Part shown: positions 24,773-34,020 of the stretch, piece after piece | Position numbering within the stretch: position 1 is the first letter of the stretch | Layout of the letters: every line of letters starts with the position of its first letter | NCBI GenBank assembly: GCA_937949945.1 | Contig: CALFEQ010000082.1 | Span: forward strand, 1 to 64,000 | From: an uncultured Myxococcales bacterium | GTDB lineage: Bacteria > Myxococcota_A > Polyangia > Polyangiales > Polyangiaceae | Length of the DNA stretch: 64,000 nt | Direction of reading: 5' to 3' | Position numbers and translations under genes: made by a program | The notes under the pieces: generated by a model | What the model saw: only the letters and a program-made list of their open reading frames with translations | What the model was told of the DNA's origin: nothing | Databases searched by the model: none

Positions 24773-26632
24773 CTACGGCACCACGTCGAGGCCGACGATC
24801 TTCATCAGACGAAGCGCGTTCGAGCTCTGGACGATGCCCGGACGAAGCCGGTAGTCGAAGCTCATCACGTCGCCTTCGACCTGCTCCTCGAAGTGGACGT
24901 TCTTCACCTTGTCGGGCATCTCGTCCTCGAGGTCGCCGAGCCCGAGGTCGTGCGTCGAGACCGCGCCCATCGCACCGCACGCGAGCAGCTCCTTCAGGAT
25001 CGCGCGCGCGCCGATGAGGCGCTCGCGCGTGTTCGTGCCGTGGAGGATCTCGTCGAGGAGGAAGAGCAAGGTGCCCTGCGAGGGATCCTTCGCGTGGGCG
25101 CGCGCGAGGTCGAGCACCAGCTTCAGCTTCTTCAGCTCCGCGTAGAAGCGGCTCGTCCCCTCCTCCAGCGAGTCGGACACGCGCATGCTCGTCGCGACGC
25201 GGAGCCGCCCGAGGCGGAGAACCCGCGCACAGACGGGAGCGCCCGCGTTCGCGAGCACGGTGTTGATGCCGATCGCGCGGAGCAGCGTGCTCTTGCCCGA
25301 CATGTTCGAGCCGGTGACGACGAGCGCGTGTCCGGGCGCGGCGATGGTGACGTCGTTGGCCACGCGCTTGTCGTCGTCGATCAGCGGATGCCCGAGCGCC
25401 TCCGCCTCGAAGGTCGCGCGGCTCGTGATCTCCGGGAACGTGTAATCGGGGTTCTCGAACGCGAAGCCGGCGAGCGAGGCGAGCGCCTCGAGCTCGGCGA
25501 GGGCGCGGAACCAACCGAAGGCCGCCTTGCCCACGCGCTGCCGCCACTTCTCGAGCGCGAGCGCGCACCACAGATCCCACATGAGGACCGGGCCGATGAA
25601 GAAGCGGAAGACCTCGTTGTTCCGCGCATCGACGAAGCTGACGATGCGCGAGAGCGCGGCCATCTCGCGCGTCGCGGACGCGCCGCTCTCCTTCAGACGC
25701 TTCTGCAGGCCGACGAGCAGCGGGGCCTCGAGGTTCTCGTCCTCGAGCAGCTTCAGCATGGCGCCGTAGCGCGAGAGGGCGCTCTCCTTCGACGACGCAG
25801 CTTCGAGCGCGGGCTGGATCTTCGCCCGGAGCATTCCGAGCAGGACGACCGAGACGGCGAAGGGCGCGACGAACGCGAGCCACGGCACGCGCCCCATCCC
25901 CGCCGCGACCATCGTGCCGATCGTGAGCAGCGGGAGGACGACCGCGACCAGCCGCATCCCGCTCGGGAGCCGCCCGCCAGCGTTCGACCCGGACTGCCCC
26001 GCCCACATCACGAACGGACGCGGATCGGGTTTGTCGTCCGAGTCGTCGATGAGCGCGCCGAGCGCGGAGAGCTGCTCGCGCAGGACGACGCGCGGCGCGA
26101 GATCCCGCACCGCCGCCTGCCGTTGCTTCACGATCTCCGCGTGCTCGGCGCTCGACACGGGCCCCGGGTCGTCACCCGAGAGCCAGCGCGCGAGGACCTC
26201 CTCGCCGTAACGCGTCGACGTCGTGTCGAGCCTCTGGAAGAGCGATGCTCGACCGAAGACGTCGAGGTCGCCCGCGTACGGATGGGCCGAGTTGGCCCAG
26301 CGCTCGCCCGTCGAGGGGAACGAGCGCCACTTGCCGTCCATCCGTGCGAGCGCGCGCTCGTGGAAGCGCATGGCGAGCGCGGCGCGGTCCTTTCGTGCGT
26401 AGACGCGAGCGTGCACGACCACGAGGGCCACGAAGGCGACGACGCACGCCACGACACCGATCCAGGTCTCTTTCGGCGCGTGCGCGAACGCGATCGCTCC
26501 GACGAGCACGATGGCCGTGATCGCGACCAGAAAGCGTGCGTTGCCGATCGCGCGTGCGCGCGACTCGAGCTCGGCAGCGGTCTGCTTGCGGGCCGCGAGC
26601 GCAGCCTCGTGCGTTCCCCGAGGTCCTTCCAC
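24773..26632 (-). CDS. Membrane-anchored MutS-like ATPase
   Basis: The GTG 26632 product has 619 residues. The C-terminal third is a MutS-type ATPase: Walker A GSNMSGKSTLLRAIG (~405-420), the N2-like segment RVATSMRVSDSLEEGTSRFYAE, Walker B LLFLLDEILHGTN and the switch His in AVSTHDLGLGDLE. The mismatch-recognition domain I is absent. Instead there are two hydrophobic hairpins, near residues 34-73 and ~225-270, which would place it in the inner membrane. Such MutS-related proteins occur widely but are not described in mismatch repair. No helicase or nuclease partner is adjacent. The frame ends at TAG 24773, next to the gene-poor region. Confidence 0.87.
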   Translation of the reverse strand: MEGPRGTHEAALAARKQTAAELESRARAIGNARFLVAITAIVLVGAIAFAHAPKETWIGVVACVVAFVALVVVHARVYARKDRAALAMRFHERALARMDGKWRSFPSTGERWANSAHPYAGDLDVFGRASLFQRLDTTSTRYGEEVLARWLSGDDPGPVSSAEHAEIVKQRQAAVRDLAPRVVLREQLSALGALIDDSDDKPDPRPFVMWAGQSGSNAGGRLPSGMRLVAVVLPLLTIGTMVAAGMGRVPWLAFVAPFAVSVVLLGMLRAKIQPALEAASSKESALSRYGAMLKLLEDENLEAPLLVGLQKRLKESGASATREMAALSRIVSFVDARNNEVFRFFIGPVLMWDLWCALALEKWRQRVGKAAFGWFRALAELEALASLAGFAFENPDYTFPEITSRATFEAEALGHPLIDDDKRVANDVTIAAPGHALVVTGSNMSGKSTLLRAIGINTVLANAGAPVCARVLRLGRLRVATSMRVSDSLEEGTSRFYAELKKLKLVLDLARAHAKDPSQGTLLFLLDEILHGTNTRERLIGARAILKELLACGAMGAVSTHDLGLGDLEDEMPDKVKNVHFEEQVEGDVMSFDYRLRPGIVQSSNALRLMKIVGLDVVP

Positions 26633-26711
26633 GAGGAGCGACCTTTATCACGCCTTCCGAGCTCGCACGCGGGCCCCTGGCCCGCGCACCGAGCCAGGCG
26701 ACGGCTCGGGC

Positions 26712-27038
26712 TCACGCTGCGCGACGGCGCGGCCGTGCAGCGATCATCGGCACCACCTCGGACGCGGCCACCTTCTCGACCTCGTCCTTCTTCTTGCGCG
26801 AAGCCTTGCCCGAGGGCGCGCCCTTCGCGAACGCGACCGCGACGGCGAGACCGGGCAGGGTCAGGCGCATCCCCGCGGGCGTCCGCTGGATGAGGCCTTG
26901 GCGCGCGAGGGAGAACAGCGCGCGGCGAACGTCGGCCTCGTCGGCCGGGACCCGCTCGACCAGACGAGCGAGCGTGGGGGACGTGCGGCGACGGGCGAGA
27001 CGGAGGAAGGCGCGGAGGACGTCGAACTCGAGGCTCAT
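26712..27038 (-). CDS. Small winged-helix DNA-binding protein
   Basis: ATG 27038 gives 108 residues. Residues 4-70 fit a winged helix: three helices (FDVLRAFLRLARRR; SPTLARLVERV; DEADVRRALFSLARQGLI) and a wing (QRTPAGMRLTLPG). The tail is rich in Lys/Arg (ASRKKKDEVEK, ARPRRRAA). It is likely a transcription regulator, with no ligand domain. It stands 80 nt upstream of the MutS-like gene on the same strand. Confidence 0.65.
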   Translation of the reverse strand: MSLEFDVLRAFLRLARRRTSPTLARLVERVPADEADVRRALFSLARQGLIQRTPAGMRLTLPGLAVAVAFAKGAPSGKASRKKKDEVEKVAASEVVPMIAARPRRRAA

Positions 27039-27504
27039 GCACTGATACTACGATCAGCACTGAACATCCGTCCAATCCGTGGCGCCGATTTTCTCCGTCG
27101 CGCTGATTTCCTCGGGCTTTTCGCGGGCCGAGGTCGAACGAAGACAAAAGGAGAAAGGCCGAGAAGGAGGCGAAAAGGGGGTCGCCTGCACCGGACCTAC
27201 TCGGCAGAGACGGCTCTCGCCGGGCAACGAGAGTGCGCGCGAGGGTGACGCGCCTGGGCTGCCCTCGTGGACTCGCGTCCACCTGGATGCTGGGAGTCGC
27301 TGGGAAGGGACGAAACCTTTGCGATCCGAGGCAGACGGCCTTCACGAAAAGGCCCTCGCCCGGACCACGCCCTTCGCGAAGAGCAGGCGACATGCCAGCG
27401 CCGGGCGCCTACGCGTGCGCGAAATCACCCGGCTTCTTCGCGCCGCCTGGGCAAGCGGGGCGGATCGACTGGATCCCCCGGGTGGGCAGGATCAGCCTCC
27501 GGGC
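27039..27504. other. Intergenic region, no gene seen
   Basis: The 466 bp between the prolyl oligopeptidase stop and the winged-helix gene start hold purine-rich tracts (27140-27180) and a small hairpin GGCCTT-N6-AAGGCC at 27337-27354 without a U-run. No convincing coding frame or RNA family was recognised. The promoter of the winged-helix gene should lie near 27039-27120. Confidence 0.45.
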
Positions 27505-29721
27505 TCAGAGCTGGACGCCCAGCTCCGTGAGCATGAAGGACAGCTCGTCGGCGAGCTCGTCGGCGAGCTTCGTCACCGGCTTGCCTGCGCCATGACCGGC
27601 CTTGGTCTCGACGCGGATCAGCACCGGCCGATCGGGATCACCCTGCGCCTCCTGCATCCGCGCGGCCATCTTCCGCGCGTGCATCGGATCGACACGCGTG
27701 TCGCTCTCGGCGGTCGTGAAGAGGAGCGAGGGGTACCGCTTGCCGTTCTCCACGCGGTGGTACGGCGAGTACGCGTAGAGGAACTTGAAATGCTCCGGCT
27801 TGTCGGGGTCGCCGTACTCCGGGATCCAGAGCTTCGCGATCCGGAACTTGTGGTACCGGACCATGTCGGTCAGCGGCACGAGCGAGAGGCCCACCCGGAA
27901 CATCTCCGGATGCTGCGTCACCGCGGCCGCGACGAGCAGGCCGCCGTTCGATCCGCCGATGATCCCGAGCTTTTCGGGCCGGGTGATCTTCTCGTCGAAG
28001 AGCGTCCGGGCGCACGCGAAGAGGTCGTCGAAGACGTTCTGCTTCTTCTCGAGCATCCCCGCCCGGTGCCACTCCTCGCCGAACTCGCCGCCGCCGCGGA
28101 GGATCGCGGTCACCCAGACGGCGCCCTTGTTCACGGTCGCGAGCGCCCGCGCCGAGAACGCCGGCGTCTGGTTCACGTTGAAGCCGCCGTAGCCGTACAG
28201 GACCGTCGGATTGTTCCCGTCGCGCTTCAGGCCCTTCTTCGAGATGACGAACATCGGCACGCGGGTGCCGTCCTTCGACGTCGCGAAGATCTGCTTCACC
28301 TCGAGGTTCACGGACGGGTCGCCCGACGACAGCTTCCCTCCCACGCGGTCCCACGGCTCGAGGCGCGAGCCCTGCTCGAGATCGAGCCGGTGCACCTGCG
28401 ACGGCACGACGTACGAGGTGAAAGAGACGAAGACCTCCTTGCCGTCCGGCATCCCGGTGACGCCGGCGGAGCCGATCCCGGGCAGCTGGATCGGCCCCTT
28501 CGACTTGCCGTCGAGGCCGAAGCGTTCGACGCGCGTCGAAGCGTCGTGCATGTACGTCGCGACGATGTCGTTCTTCAGGACCTCGACGTCGTGGAGGACG
28601 TCCTCGTTCTGCGGAAGGATCTCCTTCCAGGCGCTCCGCTCCGGCCTCGTGTAGTCGACGGCGAACAGCCTGTAGCGGGGCGCGCCGTCGTTCGTCTGGA
28701 TGTAGAGCCGATCGTTGCGCGGGATCGGATCGAAGAGCGCCGGCGTCTTCGCGGCGACCGCGACCCACGGCGCAGCGGCGCCCTTGGAGAGGTCCTTCAC
28801 CCAGACCTCGCTCCGATCCCAGCCCATGTGCACGCGCACGACGAGCCAGCGGCCGTTCGGCGAGATCATCACCTGCGGCACGTCGGTCTTGTCGCGCCCC
28901 TCCCCGAACACGAGCTTGTCGTTCTTCGGGTCCTGGCCGACGAGGTGCAGGTAGATCTTCGAGTGATACCGCTCCTCGCCGGCGGGCACGGTGCCGGGCT
29001 CGGGATAACGCGAGTAGTAGAAGCCCTTGCCGTCCGGCAGCCACGCGACCGAGGCGTGCCTCGTGCGGTCGATCTTGTCGGGCAGATCCTTGCCCGTCTC
29101 GACGTCGCGGATCTGGAGGACGCTGTCCTCGCTCCCCGACTCGCTCGATCCCCACGCGACGAGCCGTCCGTCCCACGAGGGGAACCACCAGTCGAGGGCC
29201 GTCGTCCCGTCGTCCGAGAGCGTGGAGACGTCGATGAGCTCCCTGTCCTTCCCCGCGTGCCCGTCGCGCACGTAGAGCACGGGCTGGTTCTGCGCTCCCT
29301 CTCGCTTCGTGTGGAAGTAGCGGAGGCCCGTCTTGGTCGCACGGACGACGGGCGGCGAGACGAAGCCGATCTGGAGCAGCTCGGTGACCTCGTTCTTCAG
29401 CGTCTCCCGGCCGGGGATCGCGTCGATGATGCTGCGCGTGTACGCGTTCTGCGCCTCGGTCCACTGCCGGACCTCGGGCGAGTCACCGTCCTCGAGCCAG
29501 CGGTAGGGGTCGGACACTTGGACGCCGTGCAGGGTCTCGACGACGTCGGACTTGCGCGTCATGGGCTTGGTGGCGTTCTTCGAGCTCGAGGGCAGTTGCA
29601 TGGTGAGCGGCGGCGTCGCCGTCGTGACCGGCGGGATGACTGGACGAGGCGGCTCCGCGCACGAGACGCCGAGGGCAGGCGCGAGGACCGCGATGGCGAA
29701 GGCGAACGACGACCGCTTCAT
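27505..29721 (-). CDS. Prolyl oligopeptidase family lipoprotein (S9A)
   Basis: ATG 29721 gives 738 residues. The signal MKRSSFAFAIAVLAPALGVSC has a lipobox Cys 21, so the enzyme is exported and membrane-anchored. Residues ~50-440 form the seven-bladed propeller (start DVVETLHGVQVSDPYRWLED), and ~460-738 the alpha/beta hydrolase. The triad is visible: Ser in IIGGSNGGLL (~590), Asp in AESDTRVDPMHA (~672) and His in KAGHGAGKP (~710). The GYGGFNVNQTPAFS and LRGGGEFGEEWH segments are classical for prolyl endopeptidase (EC 3.4.21.26). It cuts short proline-containing peptides, fitting a predatory or proteolytic life style. It is divergent from surE. Confidence 0.93.
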   Translation of the reverse strand: MKRSSFAFAIAVLAPALGVSCAEPPRPVIPPVTTATPPLTMQLPSSSKNATKPMTRKSDVVETLHGVQVSDPYRWLEDGDSPEVRQWTEAQNAYTRSIIDAIPGRETLKNEVTELLQIGFVSPPVVRATKTGLRYFHTKREGAQNQPVLYVRDGHAGKDRELIDVSTLSDDGTTALDWWFPSWDGRLVAWGSSESGSEDSVLQIRDVETGKDLPDKIDRTRHASVAWLPDGKGFYYSRYPEPGTVPAGEERYHSKIYLHLVGQDPKNDKLVFGEGRDKTDVPQVMISPNGRWLVVRVHMGWDRSEVWVKDLSKGAAAPWVAVAAKTPALFDPIPRNDRLYIQTNDGAPRYRLFAVDYTRPERSAWKEILPQNEDVLHDVEVLKNDIVATYMHDASTRVERFGLDGKSKGPIQLPGIGSAGVTGMPDGKEVFVSFTSYVVPSQVHRLDLEQGSRLEPWDRVGGKLSSGDPSVNLEVKQIFATSKDGTRVPMFVISKKGLKRDGNNPTVLYGYGGFNVNQTPAFSARALATVNKGAVWVTAILRGGGEFGEEWHRAGMLEKKQNVFDDLFACARTLFDEKITRPEKLGIIGGSNGGLLVAAAVTQHPEMFRVGLSLVPLTDMVRYHKFRIAKLWIPEYGDPDKPEHFKFLYAYSPYHRVENGKRYPSLLFTTAESDTRVDPMHARKMAARMQEAQGDPDRPVLIRVETKAGHGAGKPVTKLADELADELSFMLTELGVQL

Positions 29722-29812
29722 GGGCGCGGCATCCTAGCGCGATCACGACGAACGGTGGCGACCTCGTGGACGGCCGGTCATCGCGCCCCGGAAGGTGCTA
29801 GGGTGCCGAGCC

Positions 29813-30616
29813 GTGGTCGAAGAAAAGCGTCCGCTCGTGCTCCTGTCGAACGACGACGGTTACGCCAGCCGTGGCATCCGCGCGCTCTTCGACGCGCTGT
29901 CGACCTGGGCCGACGTCGTCATCGTCGCGCCCGAGTCCGAGCAGAGCGCGTCGAGCCACGCGCTGAGCTTGCACCGCCCGCTCCGCGCGCGAGAGGTCGA
30001 GAAGAACATCTTCGCCGTCGACGGCACGCCGGCCGACTGCGTCTACGTCGCGCTCCATGCCGAAGGGCGCTTTCTGCCGCGCTGGCCCGACGTCGTGTGC
30101 TCCGGCATCAACCGAGGCCTGAACCTCGGCCAGGACGCGTTCTATTCGGGGACCGTCGCGGCGGCGCGCGAGGGCGCGCTCCGCGGGATCCCGGCCATCG
30201 CATCCAGCGCTCATCCGAAGGGCGACCTCGCGCGCTACGCCGAGCTCACCTCGAGGCTCGCACGCGAGCTCTTCGAGGCGACCAAGGACCATGTCCTCCC
30301 CCACCCCGGTCCGTCCGTCGCGCGGAACACGCCGCTGCTCAACCTGAACTTCCCCGAGCACTGGTCCGGCGAGGTCCGTCGCACGCGGCTCGGCGCACGC
30401 CTCTACGAAGAGATCATCGACTTCCGGCGCGATCCTCGGGGGCGCGAGTACATGTGGCTCGGCGGCCCGGGCGTGCGCCACGAGCGCGACCCCGGAACCG
30501 ACACGGACGCGTACGACGACGGCGCCGCTTCGATCACGCCGCTGCTCCTCGATCTGACCCGCAACGACGACGGCGGCATCGCCGAGCACCTCGTCGAGCG
30601 GCTCCTGGGGCTCTGA
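29813..30616 (+). CDS. surE: 5'-nucleotidase SurE
   Basis: GTG 29813 (AGGG 9 nt upstream) begins a 267-residue SurE. The metal site is in LLSNDDGYASRGI, then APESEQSASSHALSL and SGINRGLNLGQDAFYSGTVA. It dephosphorylates nucleoside monophosphates and is often linked to survival and stationary phase. It precedes apt by 76 nt in the same direction, both acting on nucleotide metabolism. A GTG at 29795 is an alternative start. Confidence 0.93.
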   Translation: MVEEKRPLVLLSNDDGYASRGIRALFDALSTWADVVIVAPESEQSASSHALSLHRPLRAREVEKNIFAVDGTPADCVYVALHAEGRFLPRWPDVVCSGINRGLNLGQDAFYSGTVAAAREGALRGIPAIASSAHPKGDLARYAELTSRLARELFEATKDHVLPHPGPSVARNTPLLNLNFPEHWSGEVRRTRLGARLYEEIIDFRRDPRGREYMWLGGPGVRHERDPGTDTDAYDDGAASITPLLLDLTRNDDGGIAEHLVERLLGL

Positions 30617-30692
30617 CCGGTTCTTTTTCGGGGCGGCAGCGACCCTCGCGGCTCGCCATCGGGCGAGCGATGCGCTACACGCGAATGCTGTC

Positions 30693-31226
30693 ATGCTGTC
30701 CGCCGCGACGCTCGCCTACGCCAAATCGAAGATCCGCGACATCCCCGACTTTCCGACGAAAGGGATCGTCTTCAAGGACATCACGCCGCTGCTCGCCGAT
30801 CCGCGCGCGTTCCACATCGTGCTCGACTCGATCGCCGAGCGGTTCATCGGCGCGCACATCGACGCGGTCGTCGGCGTCGAGGCCCGCGGGTTCATCTTCG
30901 GCGGCGCGCTCGCGGCGCGGCTGAACGCCAGCTTCGTCCCCGCCCGCAAGCCGGGCAAGCTCCCGGCGGCCGTCGACAAGGTCTCCTACAAGACGGAGTA
31001 CTCGACCGCCGAGCTCGAGATGCACAAGGACTCGCTCAAGCGCGGGGCCCGCGTGGTCATCGTCGACGACGTGCTCGCCACCGGCGGCACGGCGAAGGCT
31101 GCGGCGAACCTCGTCACGACGCAGGGTGGCGAGGTCTTCGCTTACGCGTTCGTGATCGAGCTCGAGTTCCTGAAGGGACGGAGCGTGCTGTCCGGCGCGC
31201 GCGTGGAGTCGGTGATTACGTATTGA
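30693..31226 (+). CDS. apt: Adenine phosphoribosyltransferase
   Basis: The ATG 30693 product has 177 residues. It starts with the Apt segment IRDIPDFPTKGIVFKDITPL, has GVEARGFIFGGALA and ARKPGKLP, and the PRPP-binding loop VVIVDDVLATGGTAKAA. It forms AMP from adenine and PRPP (purine salvage). It probably shares a transcript with surE. The heptamer array follows its stop. Confidence 0.95.
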   Translation: MLSAATLAYAKSKIRDIPDFPTKGIVFKDITPLLADPRAFHIVLDSIAERFIGAHIDAVVGVEARGFIFGGALAARLNASFVPARKPGKLPAAVDKVSYKTEYSTAELEMHKDSLKRGARVVIVDDVLATGGTAKAAANLVTTQGGEVFAYAFVIELEFLKGRSVLSGARVESVITY

Positions 31227-31290
31227 GGCCTCAGGTTTTTCAGTCCTCAGTCCTCCGTCCTCAGCGATTTCGGTCCTCAGCCTCGCGGTC
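31227..31290. repeat. Heptamer-type repeats after apt
   Basis: CAGTCCT, CAGTCCT, CCGTCCT follow each other at about 31240-31260, with a further GGTCCTCAGCC. The heptamers are the reverse-complement type of the TGAGGAC array at 153-190. A TGAGGCCTCA palindrome overlaps the apt stop and is followed by a short T-run (TTTTT). A transcription-end function for apt is plausible. Confidence 0.6.
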
Positions 31291-31340
31291 ACTTCGGTGA
31301 CCGGCGGCGAAGGCGCGGGATCGAGGGAGGAGCGCGCGGC

Positions 31341-31493
31341 TCAACGGCCGCGCGGTTGGAGCTTGCGGAGCGGATGCGTCGCCGGGCACGCCACCGCGCC
31401 GATGGCGGGGCTGCCCACGATCGCGAGGACCACGAAGAGCGCGACGGCGGTGCCGACACCGCCGAGGGCCGGAAAGAGATTGTCCAGCATCAT
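31341..31493 (-). CDS. Possible small single-span membrane protein
   Basis: ATG 31493 is preceded by AGGTG at good spacing. The 50-residue frame (MMLDNLFPALGGVG...) has one hydrophobic helix (VALFVVLAIVGSPAIGAV) and a basic end. It is not a family I know. The gap up to the TetR gene end (31494-31717) shows nothing else. Confidence 0.35.
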   Translation of the reverse strand: MMLDNLFPALGGVGTAVALFVVLAIVGSPAIGAVACPATHPLRKLQPRGR

Positions 31494-31717
31494 CGGGCAC
31501 CTGGCCGTCGAAAGCAGCGGGCACCCCGCTGGCGCCCGAGCGATCGCAGACCGGCGGACGCCGGCGTTCCGTGCGACAAATTCCGACTGGCCGGCCAGTA
31601 TCTTTTGGCCGGCGGGCCAGTTTGTCAAGAGCTCGACCGCTGTTCGAGCGCAAATGGCGAACGACGCCGCAGGCCCACCGATCGGGCCGCTGACGTCGGC
31701 TGTCCGCCCACGCGATC

Positions 31718-32338
31718 TCAGAGCTCGAAGAGCGCCATCGCCGAGTGCTCGATGGCCTGGAGGACGTGGTCCTCTTCTTCGGGCGAGACGGGATCGACCT
31801 CCTGGTGGAGGAGCAGCCCGTCGAGCGTCGCGAGGAGCAGCCGCGGGATGACGTCGATCGAGACCTTCGGCTTGAGACCCATCGCGAGCAGCTCCTCGAG
31901 CCCGATCTCCACGATCTGCCGGCGCGCACGTTGGAGCGCCTCCCCGCACGCCCGCCGGATCTCGCGGTTCTGGCGCGCGAGCAGGAACAGCTCGCTCAGG
32001 ACGCGGAGCTCGCGGACGCCCTCACGGCGGATCTTCCACATCTCGCGCAAAGCGCGCTGCATGCGCTCGAGCGGCGGCCCCGGCTCGGCGAAGACCGCGC
32101 GCACGCGCTCCTCGATCACCTCGCAGCATCGATCGAGCACGCGCTCGAGCAGCTCGTCCTTGCTCTCGAAGTGGTAGTGGACGGCGCCTTTGCTCAGACC
32201 GGCGCCGTCCGCGATGTCCTGCACGCTCGTGCCCGTGACGCCTTTCTTCGCGAGCACCGCGATCGCCGCGTCGAGCACTTGTTGCTTGCTGACCTCGCTC
32301 TTCTTGTACCTGGTCCGCGGAAGGCGAATTCTGACCAC
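31718..32338 (-). CDS. TetR-family regulator
   Basis: The GTG 32338 start (VRIRLPRTRYKKSE) gives 206 residues; it sits in the centre of a palindrome described separately. The HTH is typical: VLDAAIAVLAKKGVTGTSVQ then IADGAGLSKGAVHYHFESKD. The C-terminal region is a helical ligand domain of TetR type with no recognised effector. It is 53 nt downstream of the aldehyde dehydrogenase gene in the same direction, which it may control along with itself. It is only distantly similar to the TetR at 14237. Confidence 0.88.
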   Translation of the reverse strand: MVRIRLPRTRYKKSEVSKQQVLDAAIAVLAKKGVTGTSVQDIADGAGLSKGAVHYHFESKDELLERVLDRCCEVIEERVRAVFAEPGPPLERMQRALREMWKIRREGVRELRVLSELFLLARQNREIRRACGEALQRARRQIVEIGLEELLAMGLKPKVSIDVIPRLLLATLDGLLLHQEVDPVSPEEEDHVLQAIEHSAMALFEL

Positions 32339-32348
32339 GTGGTCGGAA
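32329..32348. promoter_or_regulatory. Operator-like palindrome over the TetR start
   Basis: TTCTGACCAC/GTGGTCGGAA is a 10+10 bp dyad with no spacer, 9 of 10 pairs matching. The GTG start (complement of 32336-32338) lies at its centre. It probably binds the TetR protein encoded from this point. Placement in the aldehyde dehydrogenase-TetR gap suggests control of the regulator rather than of the upstream gene. Confidence 0.65.
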
Positions 32349-32391
32349 ACGTACGGGACGAAGGCCCGAGCTTCAAGCAGCCGCGACGCGC

Positions 32392-34020
32392 TCAGCCCTC
32401 CTTGGCCGGCTCGCCCCGCTTCGCCTCGCCGAGGCGCTTCGGCAAGAGACCGATCAAGGAGAGGAGCGCAGCGAGACGACCTCCGAGCGAGCTCGCTCCA
32501 CCGCGCAGCGCGGCGAACGCGAGACCGAGGCGGCGCAGCGTCGGCGAGTACGGGTACCACCACGTCTCGCGCGGAGCGCGGTTGCGATCGACGAGGACGA
32601 GGCGCGGCCGCGTGAAGTGCTCGAGAGCGAGCGGCGATCCCGTCACCCCCCACCCGCTCTCGCCGACGCCGCCCCACGGGACGGAGGGGATCGCGCCGGT
32701 GAAGGAGTGGTTGTTGATCGTGACGACGCCCGCGCGAAGACGATGCGCGAGCCGCTCCGCCTTGCGGACGTCGGACGTCCAGAGGCTCGCGGTGAGGCCG
32801 TAGCGTGATGCGTTCGCACGCCGAATGGCCTCCTCGACGTCGGCGACCTCGAGGATCGGAAGGACGGGGCCGAAGGTCTCGTCCTCGACGAGCGGCCCTC
32901 CTTCGCCTTCGCCGGAGGCGCTCATCTTCACGACGGTGGGCAGGTACCCGAGCGACGTCTTGCCGAAAGCGGGCTCGCCGCCGACGAGCACGTCCGCGCC
33001 CGCCTCGCGTGCAGCGTTCACGTGTCGCTCGACGATCGCGCGCTGCGCCGCCGTCGTCAGCGGCCCGACGTCCTCTCCGAAACGAAGCGCCTTCGCCGCG
33101 GCGACGACCTTCTGCGTGAACGCCTCGGCGACGGCCTTCTCGACGTAGACGCGCTCGACGGCCCCGCAGTTCTGGCCGGCGTTCGTCATGGCGGCCCAGA
33201 GGATGCCGTTCGCGGCACGATCGAGGTCGGCGTCGGCGAGCACGATCGCGGCGTCCTTGCCGCCGAGCTCGAGTGCGCACGGGACGAGCCGATCGGCGCA
33301 CGCATGCGCGATCTTGCGCCCGGTCGCGGGGCTGCCGGTGAACACGACGAAGTCGACGCCGGCGTCGATGACCGCGGCGCCCGCGTCACCGCCGCCCTGC
33401 ACGAGGCCGACGAGGCCTGCCGGGACGATTCCGTCGAGCAGATCGACGACGAGCTTGCCCGTGCGCGGCGTGACCTCGCTCGGCTTGAACACGATCGCGT
33501 TGCCCGCCATGAGCGCGGGGATGATCGAGCGGAGCGGGAGCGCGAACGGGTAGTTCCACGGCATGACGATCGCGATGACGCCGCGCGGCTCGCGGTGCAC
33601 CCAGCCCTGCTTCTTCGGATACGACAGGGCGTCGATCTCCGCTTCGAACGGCTCGAGCTCCTCGGCGATGATCTCGGCCCACCAGCCGACCGTGTCCGCG
33701 CTCGCGAGGACCTCGGCGAGGATCGCCTCGACGTCGGGCTTGCCCGTCTCTGCGTGGACGAGCTTCGCGATCTCCTCCGCGCGAGACAAAATCCTGCCCT
33801 TCAGCTTCGAGACGGCCTTCACGCGCTTCGCGATCGGCGTCGCCGCCCAGCTCGTTTGGGCCTCGCGGGCGCGCGCGACGATGCCGGCGATCTCCGAGTG
33901 CGGCGTCGCTTCGACCGGCTCGAGGTCCTCGCCCGTCAGCGGGTTCTTGGTCGAGAAGAGCGCAGCCGTCGGTCGATCGTCGGACGAGGGCGCTTCCGTT
34001 CGGGTCGATTGCTCGGACAT
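32392..34020 (-). CDS. Aldehyde dehydrogenase
   Basis: ATG 34020 has a strong AGGAG 5 nt upstream; the product has 542 residues. NAD(P)-dependent aldehyde dehydrogenase features: VIAIVMPWNYPFALP with the oxyanion Asn, VFTGSPATGRKI, LELGGKDAAIV with the general-base Glu, and the nucleophile Cys near 285 in TNAGQNCGAVERVYV. The C-terminal ~50 residues after WYPYSPTLRRLG extend with an amphipathic segment (LAALLSLIGLLPKRLGE), which may contact the membrane. This is seen in fatty-aldehyde-type enzymes, so a lipid aldehyde substrate is possible. The TetR gene follows on the same strand. Confidence 0.92.
   Translation of the reverse strand: MSEQSTRTEAPSSDDRPTAALFSTKNPLTGEDLEPVEATPHSEIAGIVARAREAQTSWAATPIAKRVKAVSKLKGRILSRAEEIAKLVHAETGKPDVEAILAEVLASADTVGWWAEIIAEELEPFEAEIDALSYPKKQGWVHREPRGVIAIVMPWNYPFALPLRSIIPALMAGNAIVFKPSEVTPRTGKLVVDLLDGIVPAGLVGLVQGGGDAGAAVIDAGVDFVVFTGSPATGRKIAHACADRLVPCALELGGKDAAIVLADADLDRAANGILWAAMTNAGQNCGAVERVYVEKAVAEAFTQKVVAAAKALRFGEDVGPLTTAAQRAIVERHVNAAREAGADVLVGGEPAFGKTSLGYLPTVVKMSASGEGEGGPLVEDETFGPVLPILEVADVEEAIRRANASRYGLTASLWTSDVRKAERLAHRLRAGVVTINNHSFTGAIPSVPWGGVGESGWGVTGSPLALEHFTRPRLVLVDRNRAPRETWWYPYSPTLRRLGLAFAALRGGASSLGGRLAALLSLIGLLPKRLGEAKRGEPAKEG

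Noticed and set aside
27337..27354. Hairpin GGCCTT-N6-AAGGCC as terminator
   Set aside because: A six-pair stem without a U-run; not enough to call.
27079..29750. Long plus-strand open frame opposite the prolyl oligopeptidase
   Set aside because: The minus strand carries the complete protease with its triad. The plus frame is a composition artefact.
31224..31240. Intrinsic terminator at the apt stop (TGAGGCCTCA plus T-run)
   Set aside because: The palindrome has no loop, so a stable hairpin is doubtful. Noted only in the repeat entry.
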